This document shows positions 43,200-58,029 of a stretch of DNA of 64,000 nucleotides, in pieces (the stretch's first letter is position 1; each line of letters opens with the position of its first letter). Under the pieces are notes generated by a model, which was given only the letters and a program-made list of their open reading frames with translations, made no database searches and was not told the DNA's origin. Made by a program: the position numbers and the translations under genes. Origin of the DNA: Candidatus Didemnitutus mandela (GTDB lineage: Bacteria > Verrucomicrobiota > Verrucomicrobiia > Opitutales > Opitutaceae); contig NJAL01000002.1 in assembly GCA_002591725.1 (NCBI GenBank), positions 124,001 through 188,000 on the forward strand. The letters run 5' to 3'.

Positions 43200-43880
43200 G
43201 ACAGCTTCGAGAAAACAATGGAAGCCTTCGCCCGCAGAAAACCTCGATGGTTTCTGCGCAATCGCGCTGGATAACATCGTTCAGCTGCTGCTCGTGCCAG
43301 AACTCTACCTCACTGCACCGATGACGTTGATCACATAAGCCGTATCTTCCGGTGCCAGTGTTACAGTCATCATCTTGACCAAGTTGATTGTCACTGTGCA
43401 GACCTTCGAAGTGGCTCCGAAAGCCAACTGGACCCCTGTGACTCTCGGCATGACATCGGTAACCATAACGTGAGCTACCTTTAGCATCAAAAATGTGTTC
43501 GGGATCACCTACTTTAGCGCAACCCCCACCCCAAAACTGGATTTTCAGGCTACTCGAACATTTTCACGGAAACGGCACGTTTCTCGATGGTAGCTTCGCA
43601 CCCAAACAGGGTATATTCTATTACATGCTCGTGTTCTTGACAATCGTCGTTCTCACCATCGTTCGCCGCTGCAGTACTCAGCTTGCTGGAACTGCTCCAT
43701 TTCCTCCGACTCGCCGGTAAGTACACGCTCAGTTCGCTGCCGCTGTTCGATCGTCTTACGGGAACCGGCAGTGCTGCTCCCTTCTTTGAGCGGCGAGTTA
43801 CGCCGGGATCGTTATGGTGCTGGCTATTTAGGACTGTTTTGCCATGCCCAACGAAAACGATCCCGGCCAATCCTGTTTAG
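43200..43880 (+). pseudogene. Possible decayed permease
   Basis: Plus-strand pieces read LDGFCAIALDNIVQLLLVPEL (43240-43305, partly quoted), SSGASVTVIILTKLIVTVQTF (43340-43400) and KANWTPVTLGMTSVTIT, then broken hydrophobic text to 43880. The pattern resembles NCS2-like nucleobase permeases, which would fit the adjacent salvage genes, but the match is partial. It runs into the end of purM from the opposite strand. Confidence 0.35.
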
Positions 43881-43886
43881 TCTGCT

Positions 43887-44993
43887 TCAGCGCATCTGAA
43901 AAGTGCTACTGTCGTAGCTCAAATTGAGCGATGGAATGACGATGGCTTTGCGACCGCCTTCCTTGCACACGTGGCCGGAGAGCCAAGCATCGTAGCCGGT
44001 ATCGCGCGCGGCGGCCAGCACGGGTTTCGCCTGCTCCGGTACCACATAGGCAGCAAAGCCGATGCCCATATTGAAGGTCGCGTAGGCTTCCTTCAATGTG
44101 ATCGGTCCTACGTCCATCATGAACTTGAAGAGCGCCGGCGGCTTACCCGGTTGCGTGATTTCATAAACAAAAGCCTCGTTCAAACGCATCAGTTTGCGCC
44201 AGCCATGACCGGTGATATGCACCGCGTAGTTCAGTTTCAATCCGCGCCGCTGGCACTCACGAACAAACTTCACGTAGATCACCGACGGTGCGAGCAAGGC
44301 CTCACCAAAGCTGCGCCGGTCGCTGTAGCCAATCGGTGTTTCGTATTTTCTGGCCAACTTATCCGCGATCAGGCGGCACAGGCTAAGTCCATTGGATTGC
44401 ACCCCAGAGCTGGCGAGAAACAAAATTGCGTCGCCCTCGCGCACATCGCCAGCGATGCGAAGATTTTTTGGTGAGATTTTACCGATCGCCGAGCCCGCCA
44501 ACACAATGGCGTCCTGGTTCACAATGCCCCGCAGCGTTGGAGTTTCACCGCCACCCCAGGCGGCACCGGCTTCGCGACAGCCTTCGGCCCAGCCATCGAC
44601 CAGTGCTTGCATCCGCGCCGCGTCGGCAAACCAAGCTGATTCGCCAACCGCCATGTGCATCGCCACCGAAAGAGGAATCGCACCACAGGTAACGAGATCA
44701 TTCACGATCGTAGCAATTGTATCAATGGAGATTTCGCGATAGAAATTTTTTCCTGTCGCCGTATATACGGCATCAGCCACGAGATTTTTCGTGCCCAACC
44801 CTTCCTCGACATGCGCGAGAAAGTGATCGGCGCCTTCGATTAAGTACGCGCTTTCGCCGCGCGTTGTGGCAGGCTCGGCATAACCATGCGCTGCCAGCAG
44901 ATCAACCGTAGTACGCGCCGACCGCTGGCAGGTCTGTTTGAACGCATCGAGCTGTCTATAATCAACGCCAGAGTATTCGTATTTCAACGCCAT
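43887..44993 (-). CDS. purM: Phosphoribosylformylglycinamidine cyclo-ligase (AIR synthase)
   Basis: Closes the imidazole ring of AIR with ATP in purine synthesis. The 368-residue protein starts with YSGVDYRQLDAFK (family Y-x-AGVDI start) and has the ATP/metal segments EGLGTKNLVADA, IVNDLVTCGAIPLSVA, GGGETPTLRGI and GDAILFLASSGVQSNGLSL, then HITGHGWRKLMR and the C-terminal YATFNMGIGFAAYV. All motifs are intact. It follows purF by 24 bases on the same strand, so the two are an operon. The stop is only a few bases from the opposing dead permease. Confidence 0.95.
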   Translation of the reverse strand: MALKYEYSGVDYRQLDAFKQTCQRSARTTVDLLAAHGYAEPATTRGESAYLIEGADHFLAHVEEGLGTKNLVADAVYTATGKNFYREISIDTIATIVNDLVTCGAIPLSVAMHMAVGESAWFADAARMQALVDGWAEGCREAGAAWGGGETPTLRGIVNQDAIVLAGSAIGKISPKNLRIAGDVREGDAILFLASSGVQSNGLSLCRLIADKLARKYETPIGYSDRRSFGEALLAPSVIYVKFVRECQRRGLKLNYAVHITGHGWRKLMRLNEAFVYEITQPGKPPALFKFMMDVGPITLKEAYATFNMGIGFAAYVVPEQAKPVLAAARDTGYDAWLSGHVCKEGGRKAIVIPSLNLSYDSSTFQMR

Positions 44994-45017
44994 AAAGTCA
45001 CTCTTCAGCGACTGGCT

Positions 45018-46931
45018 TCAGTAGGCACGTCCTTCACTTTTATCGAAGTAGTTCACGTAGGCCTGATTCAGAACGCGATAGCCACCAGGCGTCGGATATT
45101 TTCCAGAAAAATACCAGTCGCCGGTATGATTTGGCAGCGCGCGGTATAGGTCTTCAAGCGTCTGGAAAACTACCTCGACCTCACCCATCCAATCATTCAG
45201 CGGTGGCGCGACAAATTCCGTGATTTTTTTCGAAATCTCCTCCGTAGAAAAGGGTTCATAAATTTTCTGTACGTGGTTGACCAGTGCACCGTTCGCGTTA
45301 TTCAGCTCCATCTGGCACGCCTCGTAAACTTCACTGAGCAAGGTAGTCATACCGCGCTCCTTGACCAGGGCCACGGCTGCCTCAAAGGCGACAAACTTAC
45401 CGATCTCGGACATGTCGATCCCATAACAATCTGGATAACGAATCTGCGGCGCTGTGGAGGCGATCACAATTTTTTTTGGATTCAACCGGCTTAAAATGCG
45501 AAGTATCGAGCAACGCAATGTGGTACCGCGCACAATGGAATCATCGACACACACCAGATTATCGGTCGGTCGCACAACACCGTAGGTTACATCGTAGACA
45601 TGCGGAGCGAGGTTATTGCGCGATTTTTCCTGGCTAATGAACATCCGCAGCTTGACATCCTTCGTGATGAGCTTTTCTGCGCGCGGCCAATTGCGGATAA
45701 TGAGGTCGTCGACCGTCGCCTCGTCGAGTTTTCCTTCTTTGGCAGCATCGAGGATTTTCTGTTTTACCTGCACACGCCTTCGGAAACGGAGCTCGCTCAT
45801 CAATCCAAGATAGGCGACTTCCGAGGTGTTCGGGATGAAGCTAAAAATGGAGTTTTCCAGGTCGCCCTTCACGGACTTCAGCACCTGATCTGCCAAACCG
45901 GCTCCCAAGTCCTTACGTTCCTGATAAACTTCCGTGTCGTTGCCACGAGAAAAATAGATACGCTCGAAACTGCACTGTGTTTTCCGCAGCACCGGCTTGA
46001 GGCGCTCAACTCGGACCTCGCCGAATTTCTTTACGACGACGGCGGTGCCCGGTTCAAGTTCGTCAACCTGCTCCGGCATGCAGTTGAAGACAGTGCAAAG
46101 CGGTGCCCGCTCTGAAGCGAACGCCACGACTTCGTCATCTTCGAACCAGTGACAAGGACGGATGCCGAAAGGATCGCGCGTAACAAAAAAATCGCCGTTA
46201 CCCAAAGCACCGGCCAGCGCAAAACCGCCATCCCAGTCCTGCGATACGGTGCGCATCACAAGTGCGGGATCAATTTGTTCGTTGATACGGCGAGAAATTT
46301 CCGTGCCAGCCAAGTTTTGCACCTTAAAACTACGGTAGAGCTCCTCGTAATGCTCGTCGAGACCGTGCCCGATCATCTCCAGCAACGCCTGCGTGTCGGT
46401 GGCGAAAATCGGATGCTGACCGATCGCCGTAAGGCTCGCGTTGAGTGCGGCAGTGTTGGTGATATTGAAATTCCCCACAAGCACCAGATTGCGTGCGGGC
46501 CACGAACTGCGACGGAAATATGGATGGCAGGTGCTCGGACTATACCCACCGGAGGTGCCGTAACGGAGGTGGCCTAGATAAAGCTCGCCGCAAAAGTCGT
46601 ATTGTGCCTTTACCGTAGCGGGCTCGCTCGGCTCCACCTGGCCTTCACCCACCAATTGGTTAAAGCGTGCAAGCAGCGCCTGAAAAATCTTGTCGAGTGG
46701 GCTGGAGTCGACGTTGCGCTCGCGAAAGATATAGGGCTCGCCCACTGGCATATCGAATTTCAAGCAGGCCACGCCAGCACCATCCTGACCGCGATTGTGC
46801 TGCTTTTCCATTAACAAAAAAAGCTGGTAGAGTCCCCACAGAGTCGTTCCGTATTTTTTCTGATAGTAAGCGAGTGGCTTTTTCAACCGCACAACGGCAA
46901 TGCCGCACTCGTGGGTAAGGTAATCGCTCAT
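45018..46931 (-). CDS. purF: Amidophosphoribosyltransferase
   Basis: First committed step of purine synthesis: PRPP plus glutamine to phosphoribosylamine. The 637 residues are much longer than the common 470-510; this is the long form found in Bacteroidetes and Verrucomicrobia. The N-terminal glutaminase has the Cys9 nucleophile in THECGIAVVR, HRGQDGAG, LGHLRYGTSG and DWDGGFALAGAL; the PRPP site VCVDDSIVRGTT is at 460-471. Residues 100-115 and 380-440 hold inserts of the long type, and the last 90 residues form an extra tail. Promoter must lie in the purF-purL spacer. Heads the purF-purM operon. Confidence 0.95.
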   Translation of the reverse strand: MSDYLTHECGIAVVRLKKPLAYYQKKYGTTLWGLYQLFLLMEKQHNRGQDGAGVACLKFDMPVGEPYIFRERNVDSSPLDKIFQALLARFNQLVGEGQVEPSEPATVKAQYDFCGELYLGHLRYGTSGGYSPSTCHPYFRRSSWPARNLVLVGNFNITNTAALNASLTAIGQHPIFATDTQALLEMIGHGLDEHYEELYRSFKVQNLAGTEISRRINEQIDPALVMRTVSQDWDGGFALAGALGNGDFFVTRDPFGIRPCHWFEDDEVVAFASERAPLCTVFNCMPEQVDELEPGTAVVVKKFGEVRVERLKPVLRKTQCSFERIYFSRGNDTEVYQERKDLGAGLADQVLKSVKGDLENSIFSFIPNTSEVAYLGLMSELRFRRRVQVKQKILDAAKEGKLDEATVDDLIIRNWPRAEKLITKDVKLRMFISQEKSRNNLAPHVYDVTYGVVRPTDNLVCVDDSIVRGTTLRCSILRILSRLNPKKIVIASTAPQIRYPDCYGIDMSEIGKFVAFEAAVALVKERGMTTLLSEVYEACQMELNNANGALVNHVQKIYEPFSTEEISKKITEFVAPPLNDWMGEVEVVFQTLEDLYRALPNHTGDWYFSGKYPTPGGYRVLNQAYVNYFDKSEGRAY

Positions 46932-47669
46932 GGCCGCGCGCCTTCACCAATATCCTGCCGCCACAAGACGATTACAAGAAGGCCCACTGAAGCTGCTGAG
47001 AGGTTGATCAAAACAAGGGGAAATTCCATTCGAATCGACACTGGCAAAAGCGACCATTTCGTCCAGCATAAGAAGAAGGTTAATGGCTTTCCCCATCCAA
47101 GGGTGGAATCCTATGGCATTTCCAGTGATTTTGCGTAATTTGTGTAAAATTGTTAGCAATTTTAGCGTGATTTCATTCCCTTCCCAGCCCCATTTAATGA
47201 AATCGAGAACGCGTTTGGTATAAAATTTTCCTGAAATTGGATATTGAGCATGTCAGGTGCATTGGTTCTCCGCAGCTCCTTCGGCAGCATCCTTGGGGAA
47301 ATTCATTCCCCCGCAGGCTATTTATCTTTCACTAGCCGTCAGTCTCGCCAAAGCTGTTGGCACCAAGCTGCTAGCCTTTCTCCTGCTAATGCTTCCCACA
47401 AACCTAAAGCCGATTATCGTCTACCTGGTTGGAATTATTCTTTCTAACAGCCCTAGTTGATTTTTCGTTTGGGCACCGGAAGAAAATGGTTCGGAATGCA
47501 GTTTCTATCCTGATCGTGGGCTTAACCACCACCTCCTAGGCTAGCAGCAAAGTCTTTGTCTTCTAGTGATTCTGCTGCACGACGGCTCCGCCTCCCCCGA
47601 AGATACGGATGTTTTGTTCTGTCCCTTGACCACGTCTGATTCGTCGGCAACGCTCCAACGCTTCTGACT
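46932..47669. promoter_or_regulatory. Divergent purF/purL spacer with a perfect hairpin
   Basis: 738 bases between divergent purF and purL, so both promoters lie here. A perfect inverted repeat sits at 47146-47163: AAAATTG, loop TTAG, CAATTTT, in an AT-rich part. It could be an operator or part of a promoter. I see no intact gene, and no recognisable purine riboswitch. A small hydrophobic frame at 47257-47460 is probably a remnant. Confidence 0.4.
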
Positions 47670-51539
<3,870 letters not shown>

Positions 51540-53033
51540 TCTACACTTCGCTAGCTATCTTCACTGACTTTTCCACTTAATCAAAACGGCCACTAGTGCA
51601 CTTTCTTCTCCATTCTGGTACAAGCAAAGCTGTATCATAGCATTCATCAAAAATCTTAGAAAATTTGTATGTGGTCCAGCCAATTAATGGTTTCACTTGG
51701 TAGACTGCTTTATTGGAAAATTTATATATACTGTAGTTAGGATGCTATTTGCTGCTATTCATTCCTACCATTTTATATATTTTAAAAATATAAAATATTG
51801 AAATTATTGGATCAATTTCGCCTATTTATATATGCTCCTTATGATTCTAAAAATGTTGAAATTCGAAATTTTATTTCGTTTACAGAAATTCTAATATTAC
51901 TCCTATAATAAAAATAGAAATATAAAATCAGCTACGATACCAGGTAGGATGAACCAGCTTCATTGTTCGATTATAGTGAATTATCGTTATCGATAACCGT
52001 TTAGTAACCACTTTCTCTCGGTAAGAGCAGGTAAGAGCAACACACATAACCCTTCTCGTTTTCCTTCGCAAAAACTGATCATCCCAAATTGTTGTGGTTC
52101 TACGCACTATAAACGGAGCGAGTTCGGGAGCAATAATGAGAAACCTTTGTAGAATTTTCTTCGTATGCAAATCTATGATAGAGAATATACTTCGCCATCT
52201 CCGGTTTTTTATAATGGAAATTTTCCATAAGTTACATTTTCACAAACTACAGTTAATATCCCGGTGGTCAAAAAATAACCACTAACTACCACCGCCACCT
52301 TTTTTAGGTCAACAGATCAAAAGCTCTGCGTTCGTTCGTCGCAAAAGTGCTGGTTCCTTTCACATGCAAAGCGACAGAACCCTGGAATAGGTACAATGGA
52401 TTCCTCGGCTACCAAGCATACATGTCCAGATGCTATCCTATTCGACATCATAATACAAGTCAAAGTCATAGGCGGCATCGGAGCCTTGGAGCGCATCAAA
52501 ACGAGGTCCGAGCTATAGGACATTTCCGTTTATCATTTTCGTCTCACGCAGAGACAGCCAATTAATGTAAGAAACCCAACAACGCGCAGGATTTTTTTGA
52601 TAAAGCCGTTCAACGAAAAAGCGCTGTTCGAAAAGACCAGCCGCGTGTTAACATTGCAATCCAGGAGAAATATTTTTCAACTATACTGGGGCTAAAAATG
52701 CTGGCGCTTCAACTTCGGGACAAATTAAAAAAGCCACCATAGCCAAAAGCACAAAAAGCACCTATACCAAGTCCCCGAGCCAAGGCGAATATCGGGTCTT
52801 TTTGCGCGGGTACAATCACACACGAAAGCGGTATTTTCTGAAACATCTTCACAATGAACACGAAGAAATCCATATGGGCGCCAATATCGCGGTGTAAACA
52901 CAAACTCCACGCGCCATTTGCCCCAATTCCGGACACAGTATAATAAATTCAACAATAATTTAACTGCATTTATCTCGCTTGCCGAGCCCTGTTCAGGTTG
53001 GAGTTTTCCTCCTAAGTTGATAGATCATAGATC
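51540..53033. other. AT-rich decayed stretch
   Basis: About 1.5 kb without an intact gene. From 51600 to 52310 it is visibly AT-rich, with long runs such as TTTTATATATTTTAAAAATA, in contrast to the GC-rich flanks. From 52310 to 53030 the base composition returns to normal and the minus strand shows a piece reading FVFIVKMFQKIPLSCVIVPAQK (52850-52790), unassigned. A 10-bp tandem repeat (GGTAAGAGCA twice) lies at 52020-52039, and TAGATCA occurs twice at 53021-53034. Confidence 0.45.
52020..52039. repeat. 10-bp tandem duplication
   Basis: GGTAAGAGCA twice in direct tandem inside the AT-rich decayed stretch. Confidence 0.6.
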
Positions 53034-54490
53034 ATCTATGTCGGAACCGATAACGCCGCTCAAAAGACGAAGGCTTTAGATCTCGATCTGGGGCATGGTA
53101 CAGTCGTCGCCGGAAGCCTGCATCGCTCACACAGCAATCGCCGAGCTTTCACCCGGTCACATAGAGTAACATTCCGCCGAACTGGCGTGTCCGGACAGCA
53201 ACACAGCTTCGTTTCGCTCAATGCAAAAATGGTACAAATCATCCATTCTGCGAAGCTCTCGTGCGGTACAAGTATATAGTGTGAATGCGAGCTATCCACC
53301 AAAACACTGGGCGGTCCTCAATCGGTTATCTGCCTTTACCAGCCTGTCTTTTTTACTAAGCTACATAGCTCCGAAAATTTCTTTGTTCTTTGGTTGAATC
53401 GATACTAGACCGTCAACTTTCTACGGCTCCGCCAAGTGATTTTCCCAAACCACTACTTGAATTTTTATCTGGCTGGAAACTATTTACTGCTACCTGGAGA
53501 CGCCTCGAGTGCCGGGCTGCTGCGATATGCGAAACCGTAGTTTATTGCATCAGGAGCTGATGGCCATCGAAAACAATCTGATCGGATTTCTCACCTTCTT
53601 TTCCCAACGCCATCGCAAGCACCTTTCGACCCAACCTAGCAAAAAAATCAAGACTCCACACGGATGCCAATCGCAAGAGTTGGCGGCAACAATATGATCG
53701 GCGCCGTTGACACCACCAACGTTAAGCTCGACATCGTCACCGCAAGCTTAGGAAGCAGCAGAACGATCTATGCTAGACAGCGAAAAGCCCGTCATCGATC
53801 CGCTGGGCGAGATCGCCGCCTTCTGTTCCCCCACCGCTAGGTTGGGCTACCCCTGGTGTGCACGATCAGTATTACACTCGTGATCGAAAAAGTTCGCTAG
53901 TTTTTCGCGTGGAACCATGTCGCTCTCGAGCAAACGGTCCGTGCAAACTTCCCCCACGGCCCGGACTGGCTTTTGCTTCTGCCGTATCTTGCCGGCGAGC
54001 GCCTCCTCAGCCCCCAGCCTTCCTCCCAACGCTAGCAGCGGCACGCACGAACCCAATTTTAATCCTTTTGGCGCGTTAGCCTCAGAATAAATTACGTTCT
54101 ACGTTTGTTAGCCGAAATCAATGTCAAGGCAAGGGAATCCGCTTCACGGACGGCAGTGTGAAAACAGCCGTCTAGCGTCAGACTCCGACCGATGTTTTTA
54201 GTATGTAGTATGCTTATCGCCGCCATACAGAGAGATTAAGGAGCAGCACTCAGCCTCCCCGTAAGGGGACAAAGTCGACCTCGCAAAGCTCGCCTGCCTA
54301 CTGTTTGCTGCCGCTGTAGACACAACCTCGTCCCACAAGCTCGCAGAAAGGGAGTGTGCACCTTTGTAGCTGCGAGTTCCAGAACCGCCGCGATGCTTTT
54401 TAACCCCTACGCTTTACTTAACCCCTACGCTTTGCCCGACCTTCGCCAGGAGCTGATGCTATTGACCCCCGAAATCGCCAAAACAGTTTA
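53034..54490 (+). pseudogene. xylB: Decayed xylulokinase
   Basis: A FGGY sugar kinase read across frames: IYVGTDN-KALDLDLGHGTVVA at the start (the initiator ATG is ATC here), VSGQQHSFVSLNAKMVQIIHSAKL (53188-53262, in part), LGGPQSVI, RQVIFPNHYLNFYLAGNYLL (53432 on), PGDASSAGLLRY, then GGNNMIGAVDTTNVKLDIVTASLGSS (53686-53760, in part), EKPVIDPLGEIAAFC, and LLLPYLAGERL (53970). Near 54160 GSVKTAV is followed by a TAG where family has Trp, then RQ. The end has a tandem repeat. Loss of xylB means loss of xylulose phosphorylation here. Confidence 0.88.
54400..54435. repeat. 18-bp near-perfect tandem duplication
   Basis: TTAACCCCTACGCTTTAC and TTAACCCCTACGCTTTGC lie side by side near the 3' end of the dead xylB g ene, giving a repeated LNPYAL in one frame. 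The longest of the short tandem duplications in this window. Confidence 0.75.
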
Positions 54491-54495
54491 ATCAA

Positions 54496-55395
54496 TCACG
54501 GCGCCTCACCGAAGCGCTCACCCATCTTAGCGTAAACTTCGAGTTGCTCCGCGCTGTGCTGTACCAAATCGTCGTCGAAGCGAATCCGGCCCGACTGGAA
54601 AATGGTCACAACGCACGAGCCGCCAAATTTAAAAAGCCCTTTCTCAACGCCTTTTTCCACAGCTTGGCCAGGCGTGAGGGTCTGCAAAACACTTCCTACC
54701 ATGGTCGCTCCAATTTCCACCATCGCGACGTGTCCGAAAACCGGCGACTCCACAAGCGTTACCATCCGTTTGTTTTTCCACAGGTAGGCAATGTTGCGGC
54801 GCAAAGCTACCGGAGACACGGAATAAAGCCAACCGTTAATCAGACTTGGCTCACCAAGTACGCCGCTGACGGGAAGATGGAACCGATGATAATCGACCGG
54901 ACAAAGACGTGAGATCAGTAGCGAGCCGCTGGCAAACTCCCGTGCTAACTTGGCGTCACCGAGAAAATTTTCCAAGGAAAACTTCTGCCCCTTCGCATAA
55001 AAACTCTCGGCCGAATTTACATTCGTAAACGCTAAATGCCGCCCGTCAGCAGGTAAAACAGCTACACGCTCCCCGGGGGCGATGGGACGGGCCTCAAACT
55101 TCAGCGCTCGGCAGAAGAAGTCGTTGAAGCTTCTAAAAGAGAACGGACTCTTTACGAACTCGTCCACATCGAAACCGTACTTAACGATGAAGGGCAGAAC
55201 CTTTTTGGCGCTAAAATGACAGTCCATTTGCCAGCCATAAATACACGACAGCAGGGCGCGGCGAACAATGGTCGCCAAAGCCAGGTTTCCCAGCCCCGTC
55301 TCGTAAGCCCAGCGCACCCAGCGTTCGCCATAAACATGTTCGATCTCGACAGTTTGCTTTTCCCGGTGAAAAAAACGGATTGGAGTCACGGCCAT
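54496..55395 (-). CDS. psd: Phosphatidylserine decarboxylase proenzyme
   Basis: Makes phosphatidylethanolamine from phosphatidylserine at the membrane, using a pyruvoyl group formed by self-cleavage. The 299 residues are normal for the type with SFNDFFCRALK near 89-99. Catalytic Asp117 (LPADGRH) and His173 (DYHRFHLPVSG) are present. The cleavage motif is FGGSC at 257-261; Ser260 would become the pyruvoyl group. A Thr or Ser usually follows the serine (GST or GSS); here it is Cys261. The dead xylB ends just before its stop on the opposite strand. No pssA is adjacent. Confidence 0.94.
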   Translation of the reverse strand: MAVTPIRFFHREKQTVEIEHVYGERWVRWAYETGLGNLALATIVRRALLSCIYGWQMDCHFSAKKVLPFIVKYGFDVDEFVKSPFSFRSFNDFFCRALKFEARPIAPGERVAVLPADGRHLAFTNVNSAESFYAKGQKFSLENFLGDAKLAREFASGSLLISRLCPVDYHRFHLPVSGVLGEPSLINGWLYSVSPVALRRNIAYLWKNKRMVTLVESPVFGHVAMVEIGATMVGSVLQTLTPGQAVEKGVEKGLFKFGGSCVVTIFQSGRIRFDDDLVQHSAEQLEVYAKMGERFGEAP

Positions 55396-55479
55396 GCCTC
55401 AATGTCGGTAATTTTACTTCCGCGCCAAGTTGGAAAATTGGCCAACCCATCCGCCCACGAGATAGCCGTTCTCCGTTTC

Positions 55480-56710
55480 AACCCAGCGGCAACCGCCATG
55501 CCGAGCAACACAATCGCCAGCGGCTTCTATAGAAATTTTTGGATACCGAAGCCGAAGCCCAGCGTCTCTACCTGCTCATAATCGGAAAAATATCCGCTGC
55601 AAAGCAGGAGCGGTAGAGTCTGCCCAGTCTGCCGGACTGGCTCCAGAGCCAAGCCAAAGTTGCGCATCTGCGGCATGTTAAAACCAGTAATCGCCAAGTC
55701 TAATTCTCCAGTTCAGCAAGGTAACCAGCAAGCGCCTCGCCGGCCTCAAAAGTTCGCAATTACTTGGTAACCAAAGGGTGGCAAGGCCAGAATCGCAGTT
55801 TTCACAATCAATGGATTGCCATCGAAAAATAGAAACGTGCTCCCTGTTACTGTGCGCCGCTTTTCCCTTCCAAATCGGCCACCAAAATTTTATTCTCAGT
55901 TGAGAAGCAACTTAAAAATAAAGTTCAAAATAACGTTCCGCTGTTCGGCGGGCTGTAAAATCGTGGCTCCTCCATTATGCTCCTGCGTGGTGCAATGAAC
56001 AGCTGCTAACCAAAGTCTAGCTCCTCCGCTTTGAGATTTTGTGTTGAAGAAAGGAGCAAAAATTTTCTACCCCGTAAACTTTCTGGCCACATACCTCAAT
56101 CAGTATTATCGATACAAATTTGTACGCAACTTCCAACTCTTAAGTCGGGCAGTTACGTTTATAATTCCGTACCAACCACGAGCGTATTCACAAAACACTC
56201 AGTCGCCCAGGCTGCCCGGCCATCGCCTGCACCGCGTTGGTTCCGAAACTAATCAAGGCTTCGTACAGCTGCTCCTGATCGGCCAGAATAGTCGGCAAAA
56301 CCTCGGGCACTTTTCCTTCGAACTCAACCTAATCACGGACGATGGCAAAAGCAAACGCACTGTATTTCTCGAGCAGCAGACGCAAATGCATAATTTTTCG
56401 TCCCAAAATATTCTTGATGGGAAACGTCAGGGTCCGCTTCACAAAATCGAAAATCCTATATACATAACTCGCAATAAATCGCAGTAAAAATTTTCATGAA
56501 TCCCCCTCAGCAAGTTGGGCAGATACAATTTTATGTTACCAATAATAGAGGTAAGAAAATTGTTGAAATCGTGCACCACCCTGCCCGCAAGGGGCGGTGA
56601 TTTTCTCGAATTTTTGCTTTTTACGCAACTGCTCCTCGCAGTCCTGCAGTTACCTCCTTGTGCGGGCAGTTTCGGTTATTTCGGTTATGTCAGGAAGTGA
56701 CACCAGGAAT
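55480..56710 (-). pseudogene. Decayed hybrid histidine kinase (kinase plus receiver)
   Basis: From 56650 leftwards the minus strand shows LQDCEEQLRKKQKFEKI, then VVHDFNNFLTSIIGNIKLYL (56555-56520; family GVAHDFNNxLTxIxG with the phosphorylated His), RTLTFPIK, MHLRLLLEKY, VPEVLPTILADQEQLYEALI and GTNAVQAMAGQPGRLSV (N-box). Then the receiver: FGYQVIANF, GEALAGYLAELENL, GFNMPQMRNFGLAL (family DxxMPxMxGxEL, but the phospho-Asp region is changed), LPLLLCSGYFSDYEQVETLGF. Frames shift repeatedly. It reads toward psd on the same strand. The intact protein would be a membrane or cytosolic two-component sensor. Confidence 0.83.
56670..56687. repeat. 9-bp tandem duplication
   Basis: TTTCGGTTA twice in tandem at the upstream edge of the dead hybrid kinase. 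Confidence 0.6.
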
Positions 56711-58029
56711 TTTTTTCAAGCAGATCAACCGTCATACGCCGCTACCCCTCATCGCTGCTTTTAATCTTCTGGAGCTGCCGGCGTCCGCCCTTCCGAGTCG
56801 CTTACTCTAGCTCCGCGCAAAAGGCTAGCTCATGTAGAAAAGCAACGTTAACCTCCGTCGTAAAAATCGGTTAAGTTTGCCATACCAACACAGCACAAGC
56901 CACCGAGTTGATCTACCCCCAACAGCAGGCCTCCCCCGATACAAAGAAGTACAAGCATACCAGCATGTGACTTTTAGAAAACGCCACCGATGACATTCCT
57001 CGCTGGCTAAGCAGTGCCTCCCTTTGCCGCGCCAACTGGCGCTATTTCACCGACACCAAGCTAACAACAGCGAGCCCGAGATTCGCGATCACCATGGACG
57101 ACACCTCCTCCCTAGCATGTTTTCCGGAATAAAAAACAACCGAACCACTTCCGAAAAATGAGATTGCACTTCCCCATGCGCACCAGAAAAGATAAGCTTT
57201 TCTTTACCTAAGCTAGCGACTCTGTTTTCTTTCTCTCTGAAGCATTGCTACGAAACAGCGGGCCGGTAACCAGAAACACGGTCATTATAATGGTCCAGAG
57301 GTTCTTCAATCTCAGCCGCTGGACGAGGGTAAGCGCCTTCAAATAGGTGGCCGGAGTCTCATCGTTATCGCTAGTAGACACCAGCAACAAGGGTGGTTCC
57401 TGCCCAGAGCCGAAAACCACGATCGAATTAGCCAAAACCACCCGTCGCAGCGCCGCCTTTCTTCCTCGTTGCTTCTGATCCACCAGCAGCTTCCCCCTTT
57501 TTAATCCTCTATTTTTTTATCGATCCGTAATTAGATCGCACGGTAATCGTCACCTCCATGATCAAGTAGGGCACGCTAAAAGCCATTTTGGCACGCCGCT
57601 CTGGGGAGTCAGAGAAGGTCTGCATCATCTATTTTTTTCAGCAGGAAATGCTTGGGAGACCCTTCTCGGTTATGCTTTTACCCACTCAAAACAAAGATCC
57701 CACAGATTCATCTCCTTTTCAGGCTTATATCAAGAGCTCGCAAAGCGTCCCTTTCGTGCATCCGTGTCGCAAAAAAATACAGAAAAATTATCCGTCGAAA
57801 TAACCAACCCGCACCAAAGGCCGCTTCCTTGTCTTGACAGACGATGCCTCCTAAATTTCCAACCGTTCGGATTGGTACCAAACTCGAATGTCAGCGGCAG
57901 CAATTAACCCAAAGCCAAGAATGGGTGGACAGAGAAACATCGACACAACGGAGACTAACCAGCTTTCAGTCGGAAGCAAGCCGCAAGGGCACACCTGGCG
58001 CTATTAGCGCTTTCCTTCCGGAAAGCACG
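56711..58029. other. Decayed stretch, unassigned
   Basis: About 1.3 kb without an intact gene. A minus-strand open stretch (57483-57208) reads ALRRVVLANSIVVFGSGQEP then LKALTLVQRLRLKNLWTIIM and ends with a hydrophobic helix. Another piece is LLCIGGGLLLGVDQLGGL at about 56940. These may be the sensor half of the dead kinase or a separate gene. Confidence 0.4.

Noticed and set aside
46932..47669. Purine riboswitch before purL or purF
   Set aside because: No match to the conserved junction pattern of the purine riboswitch could be seen.
51540..52310. AT-rich stretch as replication origin
   Set aside because: No cluster of DnaA-box-like sequences and no dnaA, dnaN or gidA nearby.
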